From Spirochaetes bacterium GWE1_32_154 (lineage in GTDB: Bacteria; Spirochaetota; GWE2-31-10), in contig MIAY01000043.1 in NCBI GenBank assembly GCA_001829315.1, positions 1 to 64,000 on the forward strand: a stretch of DNA of 64,000 bases, written 5' to 3'. A model generated the notes under the pieces. The model had not been told where the DNA came from. It worked only from the letters and a program-made list of their open reading frames with translations, and did not search any database. Below, in pieces: positions 32,246 to 42,133 of this stretch. The translations under genes were made by a program, and so were the position numbers. Position 1 is the stretch's first letter, and every line of letters starts with the position of its first letter.

Positions 32246-34936
32246 ATGAATAGAAAAATCAAAAATCTTTTAATACTATTGCTTTTAATGACAAATGTAT
32301 TCATTTATTCTGAATCAGATATTTTTAAACTAACCTGGGATTCGTTTTTTCAGGGAATTGCAAATACAGAAGAATGGACTGCAACAACAGATAATAATGG
32401 TTTAATACTTTTTAATTTTCCTGATGGTTATACGGTAAAAGTTGATGAAGCATCGGTTTTTTTATCAGGTAAAAAAATAAAATCCTCAATTCGCAGAAAT
32501 ATAAATAAATATATAATTAAAACTGATATAAAACCAGGATTAGAAGTTAGAGTAAATATTCAATATAAAATTCTTAGTTTTTTTAATAAATCATTAATTA
32601 TAAATGATACATGTTTTTATTTCCCTTTAGATCTTGTTGAAAAAATTAACCATATTAAAAGTGAAGTAATTACCATACATTGTTCAATGAATAAAAACTG
32701 GCAACTTCTTGAACCGGGAAATATTGAGTATAAAATACAAAATAGAACTAAAATTTATCAATTTAATTTGAAAAACAATAGAAATCAGGTATTATTATTA
32801 TCACGAAATATAAACATTATTTCTGATAAAATGATCGATAATGTAGATTATAAAGTAATTATCAATAAAGAATATTTCTTTATTCCATCTTTATTGAAAA
32901 GTAATAAAAATATCAAAACGTTGATTGAAAGAATTGATAATTATAAAAAATTTATCATATATTTATATGGTATGCCGGATACTATAGATTATATTCAGGT
33001 GCTTACTGTTCAGCTTGCTTTTATGTCATTACCCGTTGGTAATACAATTGTTTTGAATGAAATGTATTTGCAATCTATTTTAACACCTCAATTCGGTTCA
33101 CCTTCGGCTTATCATGTATTAAAGTCAATTGCAATGCTCTATTTACAAACTAAATTTAAAGATCTTGAGGTTGATCAATGGTTACTTGAGGCTTTGTCAC
33201 ATTATGCAGCAGCAGAATACATGAGAATTAATTATGGCAAGGAAATAGGGGAATTACCTTCTATCCCTATTGCAAGTTTTTTTGCCGGAAAAAAAAGTTC
33301 TCAATATTCATCAACCGGTGCCAAATTTAGAGATTTTTACCGTTTCGGATCATTAGATTCAATAGATACCTATAATAAAGATCCCTTAATTGAATATAAT
33401 TATAGAACTCAGGCGGTTTATATTCATTATGGATTACAGGTTATAGAACATTTAAAAAACATTACAGGAAATGATGTTTTTAATAATACATTACGACATT
33501 TTCTCAATTCATCCAAAAATCTGACCGGTAAAGATTTATTTGAATATTTTAAACTGGAAAACAATGACACTTTATCCGGGCTTGAGAAATTTACAAAAAA
33601 CTATCCCCAGACTGACTATGTTTTGTCAATTAGAAAAGGTGCTGCATATTTAAAAATAATTGGTGATATACCGGAACTTCCTATTGCAATTGAGTTTACT
33701 GATCAAAACAATAAAAAAGAAAGAATTATTATCAAACCGGAGAACAAGCTACTATTAATAACTGATAAAGTACGTGATTACAAAAATATACGAATAGATC
33801 CTGATAATATTGTAGAGGAATTAAATGAAGCAAATAATACTCTTATTTTAGATTTTCACTTTTCTATAATCGCGCCTCCAATCGTTCAAAATGCGTATGC
33901 TATTGCTTTAAATCAATCTTTTATGTCTTACAAAGGCTCAAATTATACCGGGCTCAGTCTGTCAGGCGGCTGGAATTTAAAATCATTTAATTTCAATTCG
34001 GCAAATAGACCGTTTCTATTCTGGTCACTCGATGGCGGTTATAGTCCCGAATTCTTAAGTAAACTTGGACGTGATGATTTTTATTTTAATACATCCTTTG
34101 AAACTACTTTATATCCAAAATTTTTGTTTAGCCCTCAAGGGTATTTGTTAACATTTGCAAATAGTGAAGGAATGATTCATAAATTAGGATTTCAGGGTTT
34201 CCTCCCTCCGTTTATTAATACAGAATATGATAATTTCTTTTTTAATCAATCAGTTGATGTTTGTTCTGATTTAAGATTTAATTATCTAAATACAAAAGAT
34301 ATGATTTTTTCAATTAGTTCAGGATATAAAAATTTTTACAAAGTATGGTTTTTTAGTGTTGAAACCCTCAATGGATTTAATGTAAATTTTAGAAATCAGA
34401 GAATAAAAACAATCGATGCAGGTGGAACTTTACATTCTATAATAAATTTGGATTTCATTATAATTGAAAATATTACAGGTATAATAAAAACATTCTATAT
34501 TGAAAATGATTTTTTTGATAATAAAGTGCCTTCCTTAAATAGAGGAAATACTGTTATTCATACATCTTCATATTTTGATAAAATAGTTTCTAAACTATCA
34601 TTCCCTCAGGGTATTGGAGTCGATTTTAACGTAAACGGCTATGATTATATTTTCAATTCATTCAATATTTCATTTAATTTCCCATTATTTAAGGAGCCGT
34701 TTATGGATCCGATGATAACCCAAGGGTTGGGTTTTAGTGAAGATACGTACTTCTCTTTCAGCAGAAATGATTATCCGGTGTTCAAAACTGATCTTCTATC
34801 AGCCTCATTTGTAATGGGGATTCAAAGAAGAATAATGTTATCGTTAAAAATACCGGTTTTTTCTTCAACATTCATTTATAATGGAACATTTAATTATAAA
34901 CCCGGGTTTTCATTTGAAGTTCGTTCTTATTTATAA
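32246..34936 (+). CDS. Outer-membrane protein: inactive M1-peptidase-like domain plus beta-barrel
   Basis: An 896-residue protein with a signal peptide (KIKNLLILLLLMTNVFIYS). Residues about 230-480 resemble the gluzincin (M1 aminopeptidase) catalytic fold: VLKSIAMLYL stands where VAHELAHQWF is expected, and WLLEALSHYAAAEYM matches the following WLNEGFA.Y helix. The zinc residues are replaced (HExxH becomes KSIAM), so it should not be a metallopeptidase. Residues about 540-896 form amphipathic strands rich in Phe/Tyr/Asn/Gly and end in SFEVRSYL, as in an outer-membrane barrel. The pairing of a dead peptidase with a barrel suggests a binding or transport role (inference). I know of no named family. 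Confidence 0.6.
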   Translation: MNRKIKNLLILLLLMTNVFIYSESDIFKLTWDSFFQGIANTEEWTATTDNNGLILFNFPDGYTVKVDEASVFLSGKKIKSSIRRNINKYIIKTDIKPGLEVRVNIQYKILSFFNKSLIINDTCFYFPLDLVEKINHIKSEVITIHCSMNKNWQLLEPGNIEYKIQNRTKIYQFNLKNNRNQVLLLSRNINIISDKMIDNVDYKVIINKEYFFIPSLLKSNKNIKTLIERIDNYKKFIIYLYGMPDTIDYIQVLTVQLAFMSLPVGNTIVLNEMYLQSILTPQFGSPSAYHVLKSIAMLYLQTKFKDLEVDQWLLEALSHYAAAEYMRINYGKEIGELPSIPIASFFAGKKSSQYSSTGAKFRDFYRFGSLDSIDTYNKDPLIEYNYRTQAVYIHYGLQVIEHLKNITGNDVFNNTLRHFLNSSKNLTGKDLFEYFKLENNDTLSGLEKFTKNYPQTDYVLSIRKGAAYLKIIGDIPELPIAIEFTDQNNKKERIIIKPENKLLLITDKVRDYKNIRIDPDNIVEELNEANNTLILDFHFSIIAPPIVQNAYAIALNQSFMSYKGSNYTGLSLSGGWNLKSFNFNSANRPFLFWSLDGGYSPEFLSKLGRDDFYFNTSFETTLYPKFLFSPQGYLLTFANSEGMIHKLGFQGFLPPFINTEYDNFFFNQSVDVCSDLRFNYLNTKDMIFSISSGYKNFYKVWFFSVETLNGFNVNFRNQRIKTIDAGGTLHSIINLDFIIIENITGIIKTFYIENDFFDNKVPSLNRGNTVIHTSSYFDKIVSKLSFPQGIGVDFNVNGYDYIFNSFNISFNFPLFKEPFMDPMITQGLGFSEDTYFSFSRNDYPVFKTDLLSASFVMGIQRRIMLSLKIPVFSSTFIYNGTFNYKPGFSFEVRSYL

Positions 34937-34972
34937 TGGTGGGCAAACCTCAAAATAAATGAAATAAACAAT

Positions 34973-35023
34973 GAGGCACTTACAAAAAAACTCTTTTTTA
35001 TCTCAAATTTTTGCTAGAGATTC
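34973..35023 (-). repeat. Dispersed repeat, right-half fragment (copy F)
   Basis: GAGGCACTTACAAAAAAACT through GCTAGAGATTC equals one hairpin half of the 120-bp repeat, without the central palindrome. It adjoins the TGA stop of the glycosidase gene (35022-35024), and may serve as its terminator. Confidence 0.5.
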
Positions 35024-36557
35024 ACGAAATAACGATTATACAAAATGAATACGCCGGCAGAGACTGTTCAGATTGCAAAATCTCTGAATGGTCCAATTTT
35101 CTGCCGTTTATTATTTCATGTTGTATTGTTACTCCGCCATATTTCAACGGATCGATATCGATTGTTTTCATTTTACCGGTATAATTAAAAAGAAAAACAA
35201 TCCTCTTACCACTTCCAATTCTTACAAATGATAAAATGCCTTTATTTGCACCATGAAATGCAAAATCAATATCTTCAAAATCATTCAATATGGTATTGTA
35301 AACAGAACACAATGCATTGTATGATTTAAAAACTGCATTGTCATTTTGTTGTTTTTCCCATTCCATTTTACTTCGTAATTTCATATCCCCTTTGAGATTT
35401 GCATTGTGCATACCAACTTCATTCCCATAATACACAAATGGTGTTCCGGGCAGAAAAAATTGAATTGCAGCAGCGAGTGCCATCTTTTTATGATCATTTT
35501 TAAATTCGGTAGCAGGTCTATTCCCTGCAAGATCATGATTAGTCAAAAAAATACCGCCAAGATATTTTTCAGGATAATGAGTCAGTTGATATTCTATCAA
35601 TCCGTTAATTTTAGTCTCTGCATGTGCTACGTTATTAATTAAATCAGGTATCAGTTGTGTCAGCGGAAAATTAAAACAGGAGTGAAATTCATCATTATTT
35701 CCATAGTAGTTTCTAATTATTTCTTTTTCACCCCAGGCTTCTGCGATAAGAAGTTTACTGTATCCGGTTTCGGAGTATTTATCGAATATGTCCTTTCTGA
35801 TTGTCTGAAATAATAGATGTGTTCGTTGTGTATCTGATATTTTTTCCGGTCCGTCTTCATAAATATACCGCGCTCCATCAATTCTGACCCCATCAAACCC
35901 CATATTAAGCCAATACGTAATAATTCGTGCCATTTCATTTCGTACTTCATTATTAACAAAGTTCAGATCAGGCATATACCCGGAAAATACTCCATAATAA
36001 TGTGAATCTGAATGAGAATGCCACGTTTTTTTTGCACGCGCTTCATCCCATATAATATGCCAACCGTCACCGGGTGCTTCATTCCAAATATACCAGTCTT
36101 TATACGCACCGCCTTTTTTTGAGTCAATAAACCAGGGGTGAGCATGTGATGTATGATTCATAGGTAAATCAAAAAGTATCGAGATTCCTTTTGTATGAGC
36201 CGTATGAAGTAAGTTTTTAATATCTTCTATTGTACCTAATCGAGGGTTAACACTGTAAAAATCAGTTGTGTCATACCCGTGCATATTGTCACCCTTATAA
36301 TCACATTCAAAAAAAGGTGACAACCATATTCCTTTGATGCCAAGTGATGCTAAATAATCAAGTTTGATGGTAATACCATTAATATCACCGGTTCCGTCAT
36401 TGTTTGAGTCATAAAATGCAGGAATCCATATATGATAAAATAGTTCATTTTTTAATACACAGGCTTTTTTCTTCAGTGATAATTCTGCATCCGGTTTAAT
36501 CTCAAAGTCTGATATAGTGCAATCAGCGTGTATCATCGTTGTCGTTTTTAGTTGCAT
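35022..36557 (-). CDS. GH13 family alpha-glucan hydrolase
   Basis: About 511 residues, without a signal peptide, so cytoplasmic. The (beta/alpha)8 motifs are intact: region I DLPMNHTSHAHPWF, region II GFDGVRIDGARYI with the nucleophile aspartate, region III LLIAEAWGE with the acid/base glutamate, and region IV FLTNHDLAGNRP with the third acid. It opens with FYHIWIPAFYDSNNDGTGDI, the oligo-1,6-glucosidase/trehalose-synthase-like start. Specific substrate (maltodextrin, isomaltose, trehalose) is not determinable. The ATG at 36557 has GGAG within 10 bp; an ATG 12 bp upstream lacks a site. It probably degrades stored or imported glucans. Confidence 0.88.
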   Translation of the reverse strand: MQLKTTTMIHADCTISDFEIKPDAELSLKKKACVLKNELFYHIWIPAFYDSNNDGTGDINGITIKLDYLASLGIKGIWLSPFFECDYKGDNMHGYDTTDFYSVNPRLGTIEDIKNLLHTAHTKGISILFDLPMNHTSHAHPWFIDSKKGGAYKDWYIWNEAPGDGWHIIWDEARAKKTWHSHSDSHYYGVFSGYMPDLNFVNNEVRNEMARIITYWLNMGFDGVRIDGARYIYEDGPEKISDTQRTHLLFQTIRKDIFDKYSETGYSKLLIAEAWGEKEIIRNYYGNNDEFHSCFNFPLTQLIPDLINNVAHAETKINGLIEYQLTHYPEKYLGGIFLTNHDLAGNRPATEFKNDHKKMALAAAIQFFLPGTPFVYYGNEVGMHNANLKGDMKLRSKMEWEKQQNDNAVFKSYNALCSVYNTILNDFEDIDFAFHGANKGILSFVRIGSGKRIVFLFNYTGKMKTIDIDPLKYGGVTIQHEIINGRKLDHSEILQSEQSLPAYSFCIIVIS

Positions 36558-36638
36558 ACAATACTCCATCTATGATATAAATATACTTTAAATACAAAAA
36601 TTTCAGTGATTTATATCACATATAAAAGGATATGCACT

Positions 36639-37085
36639 ATGATACTTATAAGAAAAGCAGTTCACAATGATTTAGAGAAACTGGTACAATTGATTGGTGA
36701 TTTATTTTCTATGGAACCTGATTTTATCGTTGCCCCTGAAAAACAATTAAAAGGGTTACAAATGATTCTTGATACGCCAGGTGCTACAATATTAGTTGCT
36801 GTTGATAATGACAAAGTTATCGGAATGGTGTCATGTCAAATGACAATTTCAACGGCTGAGGGCGGATACTCCGGTTTAGTTGAAGATATGGTGATCGAAA
36901 ATGGTTATAGAGGAAAAGGGATTGGCACATTGTTAATACAAAAAATTGTTGAATGGTGTCTATCAAATGGAGCAAGCCGGGTTCAACTTCTTGCTGATAA
37001 AAATAATAGCGATGCTCTATCGTTCTATAAAAAAAATAAATGGACATTAACAAATATGATTTGTTTACGGGCACCACGAAATTAA
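36639..37085 (+). CDS. GNAT-family N-acetyltransferase
   Basis: From ATG 36639 (AAAGGA upstream) a 148-residue GNAT fold. The acetyl-CoA-binding motif is VIENGYRGKGIGTLLIQKIV (R-G-x-G-I/x-G), and the C-terminal SFYKKNKW is the motif B pattern common in small-molecule acetyltransferases. Substrate unknown. It reads divergently from the glycosidase gene. Confidence 0.85.
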   Translation: MILIRKAVHNDLEKLVQLIGDLFSMEPDFIVAPEKQLKGLQMILDTPGATILVAVDNDKVIGMVSCQMTISTAEGGYSGLVEDMVIENGYRGKGIGTLLIQKIVEWCLSNGASRVQLLADKNNSDALSFYKKNKWTLTNMICLRAPRN

Positions 37086-37153
37086 AACAATGATTGCACT
37101 CATCCAATTATTTCTTGCAAAAGTACTCTATTTAAGATATATTCTGCTTGATA

Positions 37154-37273
37154 AAGGCTTTTGCAAAAATTATGAGTACATATTTTTTGCTTTCGCCATA
37201 CGCAATATAATTGCGTCATAGGTAGCCTCATGCAAAAATTCGAGATAAAAAGAGTATTTTTGCAAGAGGCTTG
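37154..37273 (+). repeat. Dispersed palindromic repeat, copy D
   Basis: The copy runs from AGGCTTTTGCAAAAATTATG to GTATTTTTGCAAGAGGCTT, with the central ATACGCAATATAATTGCGTC and the block TAGGTAGCCTCATGC. 120 bp. A partial second left end lies just before it (CTTGCAAAAGTACTCTATTT at 37112-37131). It sits 36 bp upstream of the GtrA-like gene and could affect its expression. Confidence 0.75.
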
Positions 37274-37309
37274 ATAGAATCATACAAAAAAGTAACTTCA
37301 GGTTCAAAT

Positions 37310-37765
37310 ATGAATAAAGAATATTTTTTTTACATTTTATTTGCCGTTTTATCGACCATTTTAAATTATCTCGTTCAAATTTCAATTGATTTTTTCTTTA
37401 CCATCATAAACATTCCCATTTTCCTACATTATTTCTACGGTTCAATCAATACAGCTTTTTGTATTAAAATTTTTAGTGCGACCTTAATTGCATTTGTATT
37501 TAAATATTGTGTTGATAAAATAATCATTTTTAAAATTAAGAACGATTCCGCTGTAAATACCAATTCTACTATGATACTATTATATACAATCTTTGCCGTA
37601 TTCACTACGTTGATATTCTGGACTACTCAGCTTCTTTTCAGATTATATATCGGATTTGAATATATCGGTATGATTATCGGGTTAACAATCGGGTATACAA
37701 TTAAGTTTTTACTCGATAGAAAGTATGTTTTTGTAAGGGGAAATTATGGAAATGAAAATGAGTAA
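37310..37765 (+). CDS. GtrA-like membrane protein
   Basis: A 151-residue protein with four hydrophobic helices (near residues 5-25, 40-62, 80-105 and 112-130) and a final basic KFLLDRKYVFVRG, the typical end of GtrA/flippase-type proteins (F-x-x-x-R-x-x-V-F). GtrA-like proteins are thought to help move lipid-linked sugars across the inner membrane. The start at 37310 is the ATG that begins the first helix. It overlaps the activase gene by 20 bp. Confidence 0.75.
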   Translation: MNKEYFFYILFAVLSTILNYLVQISIDFFFTIINIPIFLHYFYGSINTAFCIKIFSATLIAFVFKYCVDKIIIFKIKNDSAVNTNSTMILLYTIFAVFTTLIFWTTQLLFRLYIGFEYIGMIIGLTIGYTIKFLLDRKYVFVRGNYGNENE

Positions 37766-40700
37766 TAAAACAATTGTTTCGGTCGGTATCAGTCTCGGTT
37801 CAACAACATTTACAATGACAGAGCTGGGTCTTGATGCACATGAAAAACCGTATGTTATAAATGTAGTCAGTGAAGAACATCAGGGAGATCCGAAAGGTTT
37901 ATTTTCAAAATACATAGATGATTATGATTTTACTGATAAGTTTGTATGTATAACAGGCAGAAAATTCCGCAATATATTAAATTTCAAATCAATAATTGAA
38001 CCGGAAGCAGTTGAATATGCGTATGAATATTTCAATAAAGACAATAAAAAATACGACGCAATAGTTTCAGCCGGTGGTGAAACTTTTATGATTTACGATA
38101 TTGACAATAAAGGTAAAGTATCCGGTATCAGTTCAGGAAATAAATGCGCTTCGGGGACCGGTGAGTTCTTTATGCAGCAGATAAAAAGAATGAATATCGG
38201 TATTGACGAAGCGATTCATTTAGCACAGGAATCTTCGTCTCCCCATCACTTATCCGGCCGGTGTTCTGTATTTTGCAAATCTGACTGTACTCATGCACTT
38301 AATAAAGGTGAATCAATTTCAGATGTAGCTGCCGGGCTTTCAAAAATGATTGCCGGTAAAATAGAGGATTTACTGATAAAAGTTGAAGCAAAAGATATCA
38401 TAATCGTCGGTGGAACAGCGCGTAATCCGGTCGTTATTAACTTCCTCAGTAAAAAGTTTAATTCGGTAGTCGTACCTGATTCGTGTTATTATTTTGAATC
38501 ACTCGGTGCAGCATTATGGGCGTTAAAAAACCAACACAATGAAATACCTGCAAAAGATGATTATTACCGCCCGAGAAAAGCCTCTTTTGACACACTTAAA
38601 CCTATTCATACCTTTTCAAATCTTGTACGATTTGAAAAAACACAATACGCCACCCCGAAACCGGGGGAAAAAGTTATTATAGGGCTTGATGTAGGTTCTA
38701 CTACAACTAAAGCGGTATTAATCCGTACAAGTGATTTAAAAATAGTAAAATCAATCTATCTTCGTACAAACGGAAGTCCTGTGACTGCTTCACAAAATTG
38801 TTATAAATCATTAAAAGAACAACTAGCCGGTATTGATGTCACAATAATTGGTCTGGGCGTAACCGGCTCAGGGCGATATATCGCCGGTTTACATGCGGAC
38901 ACAAGTGGAATCATTAATGAAATAATCGCTCACGCAAGAGCTGCCAGTCACTTTGACAGTGAAGTTGATACCATTTTTGAAATAGGCGGACAGGATGCAA
39001 AATATACCTTTTTAACCAATGGTGTTGCCTCTGATTACGCAATGAATGAAGCATGTGCCGCAGGAACAGGCAGTTTTCTTGAAGAATCCGCATACGAACA
39101 GCTTGGTGTAAAAATGGAAGATATTTCCGCCATAGCCTTAGCTGCCACTAACCCTCCGAACTTTTCAGATCAATGCTCTGCATTCATCTCATCTGACATA
39201 AACACTGCTTTTCAGGAAGGCGTTATAAAAGAAGATATTATTGCAGGTTTAGTATACTCTATTTGTATTAACTATATGAACCGGGTTAAAGGTGCAAGAC
39301 AAACCGGTAAAAAGGTTTTTATGCAAGGCGGTGTTTGTTATAATCAGGCTATTCCGATTGCCATGGCAGGGTTACTCGGCCGTGAAATTATTGTCCCGCC
39401 GGAACCTGGTTTAATGGGTGCTTTTGGTGTTGCACTTGAAGTCAGCGAAATGATTAACTCAGGTTTACTGTCAAAAAAAGAGTTTAACCTCGACGAACTG
39501 ATAAATCGACAGGTAAAACAGTTAAAACCATTTATTTGTCAGGGAGCTCAGGAACAATGTGACCGACGGTGTGAAATTGCGATGATTGAAATAGATTCTA
39601 AAAAAATCCCGTTTGGCGGTGCCTGCAATAAATATTATAATCTTGTTAAAAACATTCATGTTGACATTAAAACATTAAATCATGTTGAAAAACGAAAAGA
39701 ACTTCTTTATAAAGAGTGGGATAATGCTCCCCGGAAAAACAAAGAAAATGCGCCTGTTGTCGGACTGAATCCTTCATTTCAAATTAATACATTTTTACCT
39801 ATGTTTTTCACTTTTTTTAATGAATTAGGATGCAAGGTCATAATGAGTGATACGGTTATTGATGATGCAATTTCTAAAGGCACGACAAGCTATTGTCTTT
39901 CCGCCCAAATTGCATTGGGTTTATTCGCTGATTTGATTGATAAAAAACCTGATTATATTTTCATGCCGCAAATCATGGAAGTACATGTTTCAAAACAGGA
40001 TGATTATAGAAAAGAATTTCAGACCGTTTGTATGTTTGTCCAAGGTGAACCATTTTATCAAAAACAGACTTTTTTACGGGATAAAGAAAATGCCCCGATA
40101 ATGGTTACACCGGCGATTAATTTCATGCGTGGTATTGAAACAGAAGAAGCAGTTTTTGTAAAAACAGCACAAGACATGGGTTTTTCCGCAAACGCAGCAA
40201 AAAAGGCATATTCAATTGCAGTTGCAAAACAAAATGAATTCTTTCATTCAATGAAAGAAGAAGGTAGAAAAATTCTTCTTGAATTGAAAAGTAATCCAGC
40301 TAAAACAGCAGTCGTTTTATTCGGCCGTCCTTATAATGCTTTTGACGATAGAGCAAACAAGGGAGTTCCATTTAAGTTTGCCTCACGAAATATAGAAATA
40401 ATTCCTTATGATTTTCTGGAATATGAAAATGAAGAGAATTACAAAGATACATATTGGGAAATGGGTCAGCGAATAATAAAAGCAGCACGAATAGTCGAGC
40501 GTAATCCTCAACTATTCGGTTGTTATCTGACAAACTTCTTATGTGCCCTTGATTCTATGATGATATCACACTTTAGAGATCTTCTGGGAACAAAACCATC
40601 GTTAACTATAGAAGTCGATACTCATACCGCTGATGCCGGAGTTAATACCAGAATTGAAGCCTTTATGGATGTGGTTAAAAATTATCTTATAGTAAAAAAT

Positions 40701-42119
40701 AGAATTGTTATAGAGAAAAATAATTTTAAACGTGCTGAAGCTCTAATCGATTCAAAAGGGAAAGCATGGTATATTGATTCTGACGGTAAAAAATTACCGA
40801 TTACCGATACGTCAATTAAAATTGTCATTCCGTCTATGGGTGATTTTTTCAATACAGCATGTGCTGCATCATTACGGGGTGCAGGCTGGAATGCACACGC
40901 CCTTCCCGAATGTGACAGAGAAGCCCTTGATCTTGGTCGGGCTGTTACAACAAATAAAGAGTGTCTTCCAATTTTAAATATTGTCGGTGAAATGCTTAAA
41001 TATTTAAAATACAGAACAAATCCTGACGAACGCCTTGCAATTTTTCTCGTGTCTGCAGGCGGATGTTGCAGGGTTGGCCAATATCACATACTGACAAAAA
41101 CGGTCATTGAAAAACTTCAATTAAAAAATGTTGCTGTTATAACTCTTGCCAATGATGACGGATATGCCGGACTCGGGGTTAATTTCAGATTGAATATTGC
41201 TAAACTGATGTATGCCGGTGATATATTTGATGATATGCGAAGTGCAATTAAAGTGCTCGCTATTAATAAGGAAACCGGAATAGAAACACTAATGAATGAA
41301 TGGGATAACGTTTTATCAGCCATTGACGGTAGAAGTACTACTAATTTCTGGTCACAGCTCTCATTATCATCCAAAAAATTATCTCAGATACAATTAAAAG
41401 ATACTATAAAAAATGCTCAATACATAGGAATTGTCGGTGAAATCTTTGTACGCAGAGACCATTTTTCATTAATGGGCATTCCCGATAAACTCGCCGATGA
41501 AGGTTTTATCATGCTTGATTCACCGGTTATGGAATGGATTCGTTATGTTGACTTTCTAAAAAAAATGAGAATGTTTGACGCAAGGGTTTCTTTTACCGGC
41601 AAAATGGAAGAGATTGCTTCAAATGCCATTCAGGTATATTATGAGAGAAGAATAAAAAAAATACTTGCCAAATCCGGATTATATGAGTATGAGTTAATTG
41701 ACATTCAAAAATATATGGAACATTCTAAACATGTTTTACCATATACGCTTACAGGAGAACCGGGCTTATCAACCGGAGCCTCATTGTATAACATAGGCAC
41801 AAAATACGCAGGTGTTATAAATGTGGGTCCATTCGGTTGCATGAACTCGCGACTTACTGAAGCAGTTGCACCTTTTGAAATGACAATAGATGGTAAAATA
41901 CGGGCTGTTAAAGAGGCCGGCGGAAAGATTGACTATACATATTTAAAGGAAAATATTGATATTCTTCCATTTCTAAGTGTAGAAAGTGATGGTAATCCTT
42001 TTTCACAAATAATGGATGCGAGGTTTGAGACATTTATACTTCAAGCAAATAGATTAGCAGAAGAGATGAAAAAAAACACAACAAAGTACGGCAGTACCGG
42101 TAAACGGTCAGCCACTTAA
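37746..42119 (+). CDS. Giant HgdC/BadF-type 2-hydroxyacyl-CoA dehydratase activase
   Basis: A 1457-residue protein. Two ASKHA domains (residues about 8-265 and 315-575) each carry the nucleotide-binding GST motif (ISLGSTTFT, DVGSTTTKAV) and cluster cysteines (GNKCASGTGEFF...CSVFCKSDC; NEACAAGTGSFLEESA). A DUF2229-type region follows from about 660 (VVGLNPSFQINTFLPMFFTF), then the C-terminal COG3581-like part with the CAASLRGAGW and SAGGCCRVGQY cysteines. Such activases hydrolyse ATP to send one low-potential electron to a 2-hydroxyacyl-CoA dehydratase or a benzoyl-CoA-like reductase. The long fused type occurs widely in anaerobes and its target is unknown. AAGGGG precedes the ATG. Confidence 0.85.
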   Translation: MEMKMSNKTIVSVGISLGSTTFTMTELGLDAHEKPYVINVVSEEHQGDPKGLFSKYIDDYDFTDKFVCITGRKFRNILNFKSIIEPEAVEYAYEYFNKDNKKYDAIVSAGGETFMIYDIDNKGKVSGISSGNKCASGTGEFFMQQIKRMNIGIDEAIHLAQESSSPHHLSGRCSVFCKSDCTHALNKGESISDVAAGLSKMIAGKIEDLLIKVEAKDIIIVGGTARNPVVINFLSKKFNSVVVPDSCYYFESLGAALWALKNQHNEIPAKDDYYRPRKASFDTLKPIHTFSNLVRFEKTQYATPKPGEKVIIGLDVGSTTTKAVLIRTSDLKIVKSIYLRTNGSPVTASQNCYKSLKEQLAGIDVTIIGLGVTGSGRYIAGLHADTSGIINEIIAHARAASHFDSEVDTIFEIGGQDAKYTFLTNGVASDYAMNEACAAGTGSFLEESAYEQLGVKMEDISAIALAATNPPNFSDQCSAFISSDINTAFQEGVIKEDIIAGLVYSICINYMNRVKGARQTGKKVFMQGGVCYNQAIPIAMAGLLGREIIVPPEPGLMGAFGVALEVSEMINSGLLSKKEFNLDELINRQVKQLKPFICQGAQEQCDRRCEIAMIEIDSKKIPFGGACNKYYNLVKNIHVDIKTLNHVEKRKELLYKEWDNAPRKNKENAPVVGLNPSFQINTFLPMFFTFFNELGCKVIMSDTVIDDAISKGTTSYCLSAQIALGLFADLIDKKPDYIFMPQIMEVHVSKQDDYRKEFQTVCMFVQGEPFYQKQTFLRDKENAPIMVTPAINFMRGIETEEAVFVKTAQDMGFSANAAKKAYSIAVAKQNEFFHSMKEEGRKILLELKSNPAKTAVVLFGRPYNAFDDRANKGVPFKFASRNIEIIPYDFLEYENEENYKDTYWEMGQRIIKAARIVERNPQLFGCYLTNFLCALDSMMISHFRDLLGTKPSLTIEVDTHTADAGVNTRIEAFMDVVKNYLIVKNRIVIEKNNFKRAEALIDSKGKAWYIDSDGKKLPITDTSIKIVIPSMGDFFNTACAASLRGAGWNAHALPECDREALDLGRAVTTNKECLPILNIVGEMLKYLKYRTNPDERLAIFLVSAGGCCRVGQYHILTKTVIEKLQLKNVAVITLANDDGYAGLGVNFRLNIAKLMYAGDIFDDMRSAIKVLAINKETGIETLMNEWDNVLSAIDGRSTTNFWSQLSLSSKKLSQIQLKDTIKNAQYIGIVGEIFVRRDHFSLMGIPDKLADEGFIMLDSPVMEWIRYVDFLKKMRMFDARVSFTGKMEEIASNAIQVYYERRIKKILAKSGLYEYELIDIQKYMEHSKHVLPYTLTGEPGLSTGASLYNIGTKYAGVINVGPFGCMNSRLTEAVAPFEMTIDGKIRAVKEAGGKIDYTYLKENIDILPFLSVESDGNPFSQIMDARFETFILQANRLAEEMKKNTTKYGSTGKRSAT

Positions 42120-42133
42120 ATTGGAGGAAACCA

